A stretch of 64,000 bases of DNA from Palsa-883 sp963847615 (GTDB lineage Bacteria; Pseudomonadota; Alphaproteobacteria; Acetobacterales; Acetobacteraceae), in the NCBI GenBank assembly GCA_963847615.1, contig CAWKAN010000025.1:124001-188000 (forward strand), read 5' to 3'. Below are positions 43,045 through 52,885 of the stretch, piece after piece; position 1 is the first letter of the stretch; each line of letters begins with the position of its first letter. Under the pieces are notes generated by a model that made no database searches, had not been told where the DNA came from, and saw only the letters and a list, made by a program, of their open reading frames with translations. Both the position numbers and the translations under genes were made by a program.

Positions 43045-43128
43045 CCCCCCAGGGAATGCCCCCCAGGGAATGCCCCCCAGGGAACGCCCCTCTGGGAACG
43101 CCCCTCTGGGAACGCCCCTATGGCATTC
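43045..43128. repeat. 14-bp tandem repeat, six units
   Basis: The units are CCCCCCAGGGAATG (two), CCCCCCAGGGAACG, CCCCTCTGGGAACG (two) and CCCCTATGGCATTC. A looser version (CCCCTGG/GGGAACG) returns at 43516-43570. The repeats are in the 785-base gap between the YbjN-like gene and the next gene; no coding role is supported. Confidence 0.85.
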
Positions 43129-43213
43129 ACCTATCATTGCCCGGGGCGGTCGGCGCGCTCCGGTGATGCGACCTGGGCGCTGGCTGCATCGCAAGCAAGT
43201 AAGGCTTCCTCCG

Positions 43214-43421
43214 GGTTAAAATTCTTGGCTCATATGGCGTTGACTGTTGGACGGCCCCGTAGGGCGGAAAAGCGCAGCGCCTTCCGCCATCGGACGGTGG
43301 CGGGATATGTTGTTGGGGACGTCGGCAGATGCGAGCGGCGCGCCCGGCGGTGGCGGAAGGCGCTGCGCTTTTCCGCCCTACGGGGCCGTCCAACCGTCAA
43401 CGCCATAAGAGCGAAATTCTT
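43214..43421. repeat. palindromic element with 57-bp arms (copy 1)
   Basis: Arms 43232-43288 and 43351-43407 are complementary over 57 bases with one mismatch and contain GTAGGGCGGAAAAGCGCAGC. The 62-base centre is unique. Outer flanks (GTTAAAATTCTTGGCTCATA on the left, GAAATTCTT on the right) are also shared with the second copy at 60160-60368, which lies in the opposite orientation. Confidence 0.92.
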
Positions 43422-43745
43422 GCTTGCTTGCTTGCCTGCGGACGCGGCGAACCCGCCCAGGGCCGACCGATCGGTCAACAATCGCGGGCAGGGGGTGGGT
43501 GAATCCCGTAGGGGAATGCCCCCTGGTGAATGCGCCCCTGGGAACGCCCCTTGCGAACGCACCCCGGCCAAGCCCCCCGGGAAAGACCCCCTGGCCATCC
43601 TCCCCCGGCCACGCCGGCCGCACAGCAGAAACTGCCGGGGACAATCTGCCGCGTGGCGCACCCGAGGCACGGCATTCCGCGGCCTCCGGGCTGGTACGGC
43701 GTGTGCAACGTCGGCCATCGGTCGCCATCGGCAGGAGAGCACGCC

Positions 43746-44168
43746 ATGAGCATTGCCGCGAGCCTCGCCCCCTTGGGCACAACACAACCGGCGCAAACCC
43801 TCGCCGCCCGCGCCGCGGCGGCAACCTCGGCGCAGGCGGGCGCGTTCGGCGCGCAAGTACAGTCGTGGCTGGCGAGCCAGTCCGCGGCCGCCGGCACCGC
43901 GACGCAGAGCGCCTCGCTCACCGAACCGGGGCGCGCCACGCCCGGCGCGGGGCACCATCGCCGTCGTCAGTCGTCCAGCACCGAGGCGAATGCGGCGAAT
44001 GGCATCAGCCCCGGCCTGAGCCCATCGGCCAACGCGACCGCCAGCGCCGGCGGCAGCGCCAACGGTGCCACCGGCGCGGGCACCACCCAGCAAAGCCCGG
44101 GAAGCCTGCTGCTCAATGATATGATGCGCGGCCTGCAGGCCTACGGCGCGACGAGCCGGCTGGCGTAA
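43746..44168 (+). CDS. small Ala/Ser/Thr-rich hypothetical protein
   Basis: A 140-residue protein of low complexity (SIAASLAPLGTTQPAQTLAARAAAATSAQAG ... LLLNDMMRGLQAYGATSRLA). No family is recognised. Support for it being real is an AGGAGA 8 bases before the ATG, a normal stop, and a less repetitive C-terminus (GSLLLNDMMRGLQAYG) that looks like a conserved helix. The central part (PGAGHHRRRQSSSTEANAANG) may hide a frame change. Location and role are unknown; composition resembles flagellar or secreted linker proteins. Confidence 0.55.
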   Translation: MSIAASLAPLGTTQPAQTLAARAAAATSAQAGAFGAQVQSWLASQSAAAGTATQSASLTEPGRATPGAGHHRRRQSSSTEANAANGISPGLSPSANATASAGGSANGATGAGTTQQSPGSLLLNDMMRGLQAYGATSRLA

Positions 44169-44180
44169 CCGGCGCGGCGG

Positions 44181-44951
44181 TCAATGCCAGGCGCGGCGGG
44201 GGAATTGCAGGCAGAGCGCCTCGGCCCCGCCGGCGCCCGCCTGCACGGCTACCGCCGCATCGCCCGGGGCCACGAAAGCGCAGGAGTGCGGCGGCAGCGG
44301 CGCCGAGCCGCCGGTGGACAGGCTACCCGCCAGCACCACCCAGAACTGCCCGCCGCCGCCCGCCGGGTCGGGTCCGTGCAGCGCCGCCGAGGGCGGCAGC
44401 TTGCAGTGCCAAGTCGCCAGCCCATCCGGGTTCGGGCCGAGGATCGGCTCGCAGGTCGCATCCGCCAGCGCCGCCAGCGCGGCGTCGGACATCGGGTGGA
44501 GCGCGCCGGTCACCGCCTCGCGGTGGTGGAGGTCCCGTGCCCGCGCGGCGCGCAACTCGGCACGCAACTCGGTCATGTAGCGCGCGCCCGGGTCCCAGGC
44601 ATTGCGCAGGGTGAACCAGGCAACGCCGTCCTCGGCCGCGACGATCGGGCCATAGGCGGAATAGGCATCGGTGTAGTGCACCGCCACGCCGTCCAGCGCA
44701 TGCACGCCGAGCCGGCCGCCGCCGGAGACCACCACCTGGTACTGGTCGGCGCGATGGAAATGCGGCCGCACCACGGCACCCGGCTCCTTCTCGACCAGGA
44801 ACGCCATCGGATACAGCGCGGCGTCGTCCGGTTCCGGCGCGCCCGCATCACGCGTCATGCGGTTCTCGCCGATGAACGTCGTGTGCCAGCCATTGCCGGT
44901 CTTGCGACGCTGCGACTGCCGCGCCTGCACGCTGTCGGCGGTGAGAATCAT
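44181..44951 (-). CDS. cupin-like protein
   Basis: A 256-residue protein whose central part looks like a cupin: EKEPGAVVRPHFHRADQYQVVVSGGGRLG has the PHFHxxxQ metal-binding pattern and the G(X)5-type strand. A second possible barrel lies at 205-245 (GQFWVVLAGSL ... CAFVAPGDAAVAVQAG). The ligand is unknown. The start ATG at 44951 gives LTADSVQARQSQRRK. It is convergent with the small Ala-rich gene (12 bases apart). Confidence 0.65.
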   Translation of the reverse strand: MILTADSVQARQSQRRKTGNGWHTTFIGENRMTRDAGAPEPDDAALYPMAFLVEKEPGAVVRPHFHRADQYQVVVSGGGRLGVHALDGVAVHYTDAYSAYGPIVAAEDGVAWFTLRNAWDPGARYMTELRAELRAARARDLHHREAVTGALHPMSDAALAALADATCEPILGPNPDGLATWHCKLPPSAALHGPDPAGGGGQFWVVLAGSLSTGGSAPLPPHSCAFVAPGDAAVAVQAGAGGAEALCLQFPRRAWH

Positions 44952-45132
44952 CTGTGCCTCCCCCTCCCTGGCCGCTCCCCGTCACGCCCCCGCGCCCGGC
45001 TCGCGCCGCCACCCCGTCACGCTGCCGCACCCGGGGTCACGCCCGGCTCGCATCGCGGCGCCGCGGTCGTGCAGCGGCGCATGGGCAGTGTCAAAGCCAG
45101 TGGCGCAGTGTCGGAGCACCCGGCACGGCTTG

Positions 45133-46167
45133 TCAAACCGTGCCGAGCATCGTCGCGGCCGTCGCTGCCCCGTGCGGCGCCCCGTGTGGCACCCCGTGTG
45201 ATGCCCCGTGCGGCGCCCCGTGTGATGCCCCGTGTGATGCCCCGTGTGATGCCCCGTGTGATGCCCCCTGGGACGCTCGCTGCGACACCGCACCCTGCGG
45301 CGCCCCCTCCGGCCCCACCGGCGCCGCGCCCGCCGGCGCCGCGACCGGCTGGCTCGGCGCCAGGCGAAGCAGACGGGCGGTCGGGAAGGCGAGCGTCACG
45401 CGGGTGCCAACCGACGGCACGGCCTCCACCCGCAGCGTGCCGCCATGCGCCTCCATCAGCACGCGCGCCAAGGCCAGCCCGAGGCCGAGGCCGCGGCTGT
45501 CGGCGGGCCCGGGCGCACCGCTGCGGTCCGCCGTCGCCAGTCCATTGCCTTCATCGGCGACAACCAGCGCGAAGTGATCGCCGGCAACGTCGAACGAGAT
45601 GTCGATCCAGTCGTCCAGCCGCGAGAACCGCGCGGCGTTGCCCAGCACCCGCGCCAGGATCTGCCCCAGTGCGCGCCGATCCGCCGACAGCTCGATCGCC
45701 TCGATCTCCGGCGGCAGGCGCCAATGCCGCCGGCTGGGCTCCAGGCCCGCCTGCACCGCGGCGATCGCGTTCCGCAGCATCACCGCCAGGCGCGTCGGCT
45801 CTTCGCGCAACACCCGGCTGGCAGCGTCGGCCAGCGCATGGTGCTGCAGGTCGTCGGCCAGATCGAGCACCTGGTGGGCAACGGCGCCAATGGTCGCGCC
45901 GATCGTCGCGCCGACGGGGCCGCCGCCCTCCGCGCACAGCCGATCGGCGTGGCCGAGCAATGTCGTGGCGGGTCCGCGCAGCTCGATCGCCGCCAGGCGC
46001 AACGCCCGGACGGCGGCGGCCTCGTTCGCCTGCACCCGGTCGCGCTCGATCCGGGCGGCGCGCAGCGCCTGCACCAGCCGGCGGCGATCGGCGAGGCCAG
46101 CGGCCACGGCCGCGGCAACCAGCAACACCGCGGCCAAAGCCGGCAGCAAGAAGGGACCCGCTTCCAT
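45133..46167 (-). CDS. sensor histidine kinase-like protein lacking the usual phospho-acceptor His, with a GAxH-repeat tail
   Basis: A 344-residue protein with one N-terminal membrane helix (GPFLLPALAAVLLVAAAVAAG), a coiled region and a HATPase domain: N-box LGQILARVLGNAARF, G1 DEGNGL, and G2 GLGLGLALARVLMEAHGGTL. The dimerisation helix reads LAAIELRGPATTLLGHADRL where kinases have SHELRTPLTSILG, so the phospho-acceptor His is replaced by Ile. The last 40 residues are GASH/GAPH repeats encoded by a 12-bp tandem array. It may be a degenerate kinase or a scaffold. No response regulator is adjacent. Confidence 0.82.
   Translation of the reverse strand: MEAGPFLLPALAAVLLVAAAVAAGLADRRRLVQALRAARIERDRVQANEAAAVRALRLAAIELRGPATTLLGHADRLCAEGGGPVGATIGATIGAVAHQVLDLADDLQHHALADAASRVLREEPTRLAVMLRNAIAAVQAGLEPSRRHWRLPPEIEAIELSADRRALGQILARVLGNAARFSRLDDWIDISFDVAGDHFALVVADEGNGLATADRSGAPGPADSRGLGLGLALARVLMEAHGGTLRVEAVPSVGTRVTLAFPTARLLRLAPSQPVAAPAGAAPVGPEGAPQGAVSQRASQGASHGASHGASHGASHGAPHGASHGVPHGAPHGAATAATMLGTV
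45167..45274. repeat. 12-bp tandem repeat, nine units, within the kinase-like gene
   Basis: The unit GCCCCGTGTGAT (with variants GCGGC or GTGGC at the end) repeats nine times in frame, giving Gly-Ala-Ser/Pro-His tetrapeptides. The 12-bp period keeps the frame, so copy number can vary without breaking the gene. Confidence 0.9.
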
Positions 46168-46222
46168 GCTGCCGACCTAGCCCAGGTCGGCAAAAGAATT
46201 GGTTAACGCCGGGGACGCCGCC

Positions 46223-46525
46223 TCAGACCGCCTTGGCGGTCCGCTTCGCCTGGGCCTTCTCGATCCGCCGCTTCAGCGCCAGCACATCCGGCATGAGCTG
46301 GCTGTTGCGCATGCCGCGCAAATAGGCGTCGATGCCGCCATTGTGCTCGATCGTGCGAATCGCGCGGGTGGACAGGCGCAGGCGCACCGAGGCACCCAGC
46401 GCGTCGGACAGCAGCGAACTCTCCTGCAGGTTGGGCAGGAAACGGCGGCGGCTCTTGTTGTTGGCGTGGCTGACGTTGTTGCCGCTCAGCACGCCCTTGC
46501 CGGTGATCTCACAGCGGCGGGACAT
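46223..46525 (-). CDS. rpmB: 50S ribosomal protein L28
   Basis: A 100-residue L28: SRRCEITGKGVLSGNNVSHANNKSRRRFLPNLQ, then VRLRLSTRAIRTIEHNGGIDAYL. This is the alphaproteobacterial long form with a C-terminal Lys/Ala helix (KRRIEKAQAKRTAKAV). It lies between the kinase-like gene and a mosaic palindromic element, which is directly upstream of its promoter region. Confidence 0.97.
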   Translation of the reverse strand: MSRRCEITGKGVLSGNNVSHANNKSRRRFLPNLQESSLLSDALGASVRLRLSTRAIRTIEHNGGIDAYLRGMRNSQLMPDVLALKRRIEKAQAKRTAKAV

Positions 46526-46623
46526 GTTCAGGAACCCCTGGGCTTCGGAAGGCGGGCGTTATGGCGAAGGCCCCGGATGGCGTCAAGCCGTTCACGCGGC
46601 GATCGGGGCACGCGGGCGTGCCG

Positions 46624-46913
46624 GCAGCAAGGCGGGGCTCCGCCCCGGACCCCGCCAGGGGGGCGTTGCCCCCCTGGACCCCCCACCAGAGGCGGAGCCT
46701 CTGGACTCCATGACTGGGCGTGTGGTGAGGGGAAGGGGGCGGGTGGGCACGGTGCCGGTGCCGGCCGTCGTGACGACCGGCACCGGCACCGTGCCCACCC
46801 GCCCCCTTCCCCTCCCCACACGCCCAGTGAAGGGTTCCAAGGGCTCGCCCTTGGCGGGGTTCCAAGGGGCAGCGCCCCTTGGTGGGGTCCGGGGCGAAGC
46901 CCCGCCTTTCTGC
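46624..46913. repeat. full mosaic hairpin element, second copy
   Basis: The 290-bp element has terminal inverted repeats (GCAG-C/A-AAGGCGGGGC) and the same order of small hairpins as the 34-kb copy. The central palindrome 46713-46828 has outer arms nearly identical to those at 34.25 kb (starting ACTGGGCGTGTGG) but inner arms built from ACGGTGCCGGTGCCGG and its complement, unrelated to the 34-kb inner arms. It lies between the divergent rpmB and truB genes. The GGTACC module is missing in this copy. Confidence 0.92.
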
Positions 46914-47004
46914 CGCTGCGCCCGATGGCCCCGATCGCCGCGGGACGGATTGACATGCCATCCTGCACCCCCTACGCCGCCGGCCTTTCCGGAAACGTTG
47001 CCTC

Positions 47005-47963
47005 ATGTCCCGCCGCAAGCCGCGCGGCCGTCCGCTGGACGGCTGGCTGATCATCGACAAGCCGCCGGGCCTGACCAGCACGGACGTGGTCAACCGTGTC
47101 CGCCGCGCGTTCGACGCGCAGAAGGCCGGGCATGGCGGCACGCTGGATCCGTTGGCCACCGGGGTGCTGCCGATCGCCTTCGGCGCCGCCACCAAGACCG
47201 TGCCCTACGTGATGGACGGCACCAAGCTGTATCGTTTCACCCTGCGCTTCGGCGAGGCGCGCGACACCGACGACGCCGACGGCCAGGTGACCGGGACCAC
47301 CGACGTCCGCCCCACCGACGCGCAGATCGAGGCCGCCCTGCCGGCCTTCCGCGGCGAGATCATGCAGATCCCGCCCGCCTATTCGGCGGTGAAGATCGCC
47401 GGCGAGCGCGCCTACGACATGGCGCGCGAGGGCCGCGCGCCGGTGCTGGAGCCGCGCCCCGCCCGGGTCGACCGGTTCGCGCTGATCGCCCGCCCCGACC
47501 CCGACCACGCGGTGTTCGAGGTTGCCTCCGGCAAGGGGGTCTACATGCGCAGCCTGGCCCGCGACCTGGCGCGCGCCTGCGGCAGCCTGGGCCACGTCGC
47601 CGCCCTGCGCCGGCTGCGGGTCGGCCCGTTCACCGAGGCGCAGGCAATCCCGCTGGCCAGGTTGCTGGACAAGCGGGAAACCCCTGGACAAATCCCTTGG
47701 GGCGGACGATACCGCCGCCGGCTTCCCCGGACCTGCTGCTTCCGGTCGCGACCGCGCTGGCCGACATCCCGGCGCTGGCCTTGACCGAGGCGGAGGTAGG
47801 CGGCTTGCGGCATGGCCAGGCGATCAGCCTGGTCACGCTGATGGGCCGCATTCCACCGGCGGCCGATCCGAATGGCGGATTGGCGCGCGCGATGGCGGGA
47901 AGCCGCGTGATCGGGCTGTGCCGGCTGGAGGATGGCTGGCTGAAGCCCGACCGGTTGTTGTAG
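47005..47963 (+). CDS. truB: tRNA pseudouridine-55 synthase, one frameshift
   Basis: TruB makes pseudouridine 55 in tRNA. Seen are GWLIIDKPPGLTSTDVVN, GHGGTLDPLATGVLPIAFG (with the catalytic Asp), KLYRFTLRFGEARDTDDADG, QIPPAYSAVKIAGERAYDMAREG and GVYMRSLARDLARACG. Near 47690-47715 the frame changes, and the C-terminal part reads ASPDLLLPVATALADIPAL ... CRLEDGWLKPDRLL to a TAG at 47963. The usual upstream partners infB and rbfA are missing; the mosaic element sits there instead. rpsO and pnp follow in the conserved order. Confidence 0.92.
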
Positions 47964-48059
47964 GGCGTGATCGGCTGCGGCGAAAGCCTCAGAGCACACC
48001 CTGGAATCAACAGCTTCCGGTCCGCGCGCCGTTCCACACCCAACCCAGGAGTACATCCG

Positions 48060-48329
48060 ATGTCGATCACCGCGGAGCGCCGCACGGCGCTGATCGGCGA
48101 CTACGCCACCTCGGCCGGCGACACCGGCAGCCCGGAGGTGCAGGTTGCCCTGCTGTCCGAGCGCATCGGCAGCCTGACCGAGCACCTGAAGGTCCACGCC
48201 AAGGATTTCCACTCCCGCCGTGGCCTGCTGATGCTGGTCGGCCGTCGCCGCCGGCTGCTGGACTACCTGAAGGCCAAGAACGTCGCCCGCTACGAAGCAC
48301 TGATTGGCCGGCTGAACTTGCGCCGCTAA
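48060..48329 (+). CDS. rpsO: 30S ribosomal protein S15
   Basis: An 89-residue S15: SITAERRTALIGDYATSAGDTGSPEVQVALLSERIGSLTEHLKVHAKDFHSRRGLLMLVGRRRRLLDYL. The ATG at 48060 follows AGGAG. It lies between truB and pnp as in most proteobacteria, where S15 represses its own translation. Confidence 0.98.
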   Translation: MSITAERRTALIGDYATSAGDTGSPEVQVALLSERIGSLTEHLKVHAKDFHSRRGLLMLVGRRRRLLDYLKAKNVARYEALIGRLNLRR

Positions 48330-48758
48330 GGCCAAATCCCCAGGTATCGCCAATCCGAGCGCCGCCGGTCGCCGACCGCCGGCCGAAGAACGACACCTGA
48401 AGACGGACGCTGGGAAGACGGGCGCCGGAAGATGGGCGCCGGAAGATGGGCGCCGGAAGATGGGCGATCGAGAACTGACGACTGCTTTCCTGCGCCATGG
48501 GGGCGCGGGACAACACCGGGGCACGAAAGCGCCCCACACGCCGCGACCCGCGGCGGACCACCGACCGCCGATCCGCGATTTCCCTGGAAGGGGCAAGCGA
48601 CGGCGTTTCCGGCCACATGGCACGCGGCTGCGGCGGCATGGTTCCAATGCAGTCCGCGCCCTCCATGCGACCCGAGACGCCGTGTCCCGCCCTCCGGCGA
48701 ACGGATCGTCCGGCCCGAACTCCGCCGAGCGCCGCGCATCCCGAAGGACCAAGACCGC
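48330..48758. other. rpsO-pnp leader region with 14-bp tandem repeats
   Basis: No gene is seen in these 429 bases. At about 48412-48470 the unit GGAAGATGGGCGCC recurs three to four times (ending GATGGGCGATCG). A short CGGTC-GCC-GACCG hairpin lies at about 48370. In other bacteria this region carries RNase III sites that control pnp; no such site can be proven here. Confidence 0.55.
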
Positions 48759-50938
<2,180 letters not shown>

Positions 50939-50939
<1 letters not shown>

Positions 50940-50967
50940 GCCGCGCCTCGCTTTTCCGGCCGCGGCT
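50939..50967 (+). terminator. possible terminator after pnp
   Basis: AGCCGCG (50939-50945) pairs with CGCGGCT (50961-50967) around a 15-base loop containing CTTTT. No strong T-run follows, so this is a weak call based on position just after the stop. Confidence 0.35.
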
Positions 50968-51126
50968 TGTCATGGTTTCTGCGCCGCGCATCCGGCGTGC
51001 ACCGGAGCGCGGCGGGCCGGGTGGGACCAAGGTGCGCGCGATCAAGGCGCGCGAGACCAAGGTGCGGGGGCGACGCGGAATGCCGTGGTCCCCGCACCGC
51101 GCGGGCTGGTGCAGAGGGACGTGGCG

Positions 51127-52539
51127 ATGAAGGCGATCAATGCGATCCGCATGGGCGGGATCGAAGTGTTGCCGCTGATCGAAGGCGGCAAGGGCGTCTC
51201 CATTTCTAATGGCATCACGTCGGGCAACTGGGCCGCTTCCGGGGGCGTCGGCACGTTCAGCGCGGTGAACGCCGACAGCTTCGACCAGCACGGCAACCGG
51301 ATCGATCAAGTCTATCACGGCCGCACCCGCACCGCGCGGCACGAGGAGCTGATCGCCTACGCCATCAGCGGCGCCCTCACCCAGGCCCGCCGCGCCTATG
51401 ACCTGGCCAGCGGCAAGGGGCGCGTCCACGCCAACATCCTGTGGGAGATGGGCGGCGCCGAGCGCATCATCACCGAGGTGCTGGAGCAGGCCAAGGGCCT
51501 GGTGCACGGCATCACCTGTGGCGCCGGCATGCCGTATCGGCTGTCCGACATCGCCACGCGGTTCAACGTCTACTATTACCCGATCATCTCCTCGGCGCGC
51601 GCCTTCAGCGCGCTGTGGAAGCGCGCCTACAGCAAGGCCGCCGAGCTGCTGGGCGGCGTGGTCTACGAAGACCCCTGGCTCGCCGGCGGGCACAACGGGC
51701 TGTCCAACAGCGAGGACCCCGCCAAGCCGGAAGCCCCCTATCCGCGGGTGCTGGCGCTGCGCCAGGTGATGCGCGGCTTCGGCCTCGGCGAGACCCCGAT
51801 CATCATGGCCGGCGGCGTCTGGTGGCTGGAGGAGTGGAACGACTGGATCGACAACAAGGAGCTGGGGCCGATCGCCTTCCAGTTCGGCACCCGCGCGCTG
51901 CTGACCAAGGAAAGCCCGATCGGCGAGGCCTGGAAGAAGCGGCTGCTGACGCTGAAGGAGGGTGACGTCTTCCTCAATCACTTCAGCCCGACCGGGTTCT
52001 ATTCCTCGGCGGTGAACAACGGCTTCATCCAGGAATTGCGCGAGCGGAATGAACGCCAGGTGGCGTTCGCCACCGAGCCGGTGGGCGAGCACGTCGCGGA
52101 ATACGGCGTGGGACCGCGCAAGCGCCTGACCTACCTGACTCCGGGCGATCTCGAGCGGGCGCGCGGCTGGGAACAGCAGGGCTTCACCGAGGCGCTGCGC
52201 ACGCCGGATTCGACATTGATTTTCGTCACCCCCGAGCAGGCGCGGCAGATCACCGCCGACCAGATCGCCTGCATGGGCTGCCTCAGCCAGTGCCGCTTCT
52301 CCAACTGGAGCCAGCACGAGGCCAGCCATAGCAGCGGCAAGCGGGCGGACCCGCGCAGCTTCTGCATCCAGAAGACGCTGCAATCGATCGCCCATGACAG
52401 CGACGAGCCGGACGCGGTGGAACGCAACCTGATGTTCAGCGGCCACAACGCGTATCGGTTCGCCTCCGACCCGTTCTACTCGAACGGGTTCGTCCCGACG
52501 GTGAAGCAGCTCTTCGAGCGGATCATGACCGGGCGCTAG
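51127..52539 (+). CDS. NPD-type (nitronate monooxygenase-like) FMN oxidoreductase
   Basis: A 470-residue protein of the 2-nitropropane dioxygenase/nitronate monooxygenase superfamily (TIM barrel, FMN). Seen are GGKGVSISNGITSGNWAASGGVGTFSAVNA, GLVHGITCGAGMPYRL, AGGHNGLSNSEDP, ETPIIMAGGVWWLEEW and LGPIAFQFGTRALLTKESP (FMN phosphate site). The C-terminal 120 residues, with a CMGCLSQC motif (CxxCxxxC), are not part of the small bacterial enzymes and might bind a metal. The ATG at 51127 follows AGAGGGA. The substrate is unknown. Confidence 0.83.
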   Translation: MKAINAIRMGGIEVLPLIEGGKGVSISNGITSGNWAASGGVGTFSAVNADSFDQHGNRIDQVYHGRTRTARHEELIAYAISGALTQARRAYDLASGKGRVHANILWEMGGAERIITEVLEQAKGLVHGITCGAGMPYRLSDIATRFNVYYYPIISSARAFSALWKRAYSKAAELLGGVVYEDPWLAGGHNGLSNSEDPAKPEAPYPRVLALRQVMRGFGLGETPIIMAGGVWWLEEWNDWIDNKELGPIAFQFGTRALLTKESPIGEAWKKRLLTLKEGDVFLNHFSPTGFYSSAVNNGFIQELRERNERQVAFATEPVGEHVAEYGVGPRKRLTYLTPGDLERARGWEQQGFTEALRTPDSTLIFVTPEQARQITADQIACMGCLSQCRFSNWSQHEASHSSGKRADPRSFCIQKTLQSIAHDSDEPDAVERNLMFSGHNAYRFASDPFYSNGFVPTVKQLFERIMTGR

Positions 52540-52572
52540 CGCGATCGGATCAAGGCCGGCGCGGTGGATCTC

Positions 52573-52755
52573 ATGACCGCCAGCGGCGAGGAGATGCGCG
52601 CCGCCCGGATCCTGACCGGCGCAACCCTGTCGCTGTTCATCCTGGTGGGTGTCGTTCCCGGGCTGCGCAGCTTCGCCACCCGCATCCGCATCTTCATCAC
52701 GGTGTTGTATCTCGTCGCGGCGGCCGCGTTCATGCTCCGCCTGCTGGTTCGCTGA
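52573..52755 (+). CDS. small membrane protein, function unknown
   Basis: A 60-residue product with two hydrophobic segments (GATLSLFILVGVVPGL and IFITVLYLVAAAAFMLRLLV) and a basic link (RSFATRIRI), typical of a two-helix inner-membrane protein. A GTG at 52564 would add three residues. It lies between the NPD-type enzyme and the MFS gene. I do not recognise a family. Confidence 0.6.
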   Translation: MTASGEEMRAARILTGATLSLFILVGVVPGLRSFATRIRIFITVLYLVAAAAFMLRLLVR

Positions 52756-52885
52756 TCACCCAAGCGGGCCACCCAAGCGGGCCGTTTTGCGTCCATCGGC
52801 CGGACTGTGCTTCACTTCTGGTTCGGCAACAATGCCACGCCCCGGTTGTGCGGCGCGGCGCAAAACCAACCGACGGGAGAAGTCC

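Noticed and set aside
45167..45274. CRISPR or regulatory array of 12-bp repeats
   Set aside because: It lies in frame inside the kinase-like gene and encodes a GAxH tail.
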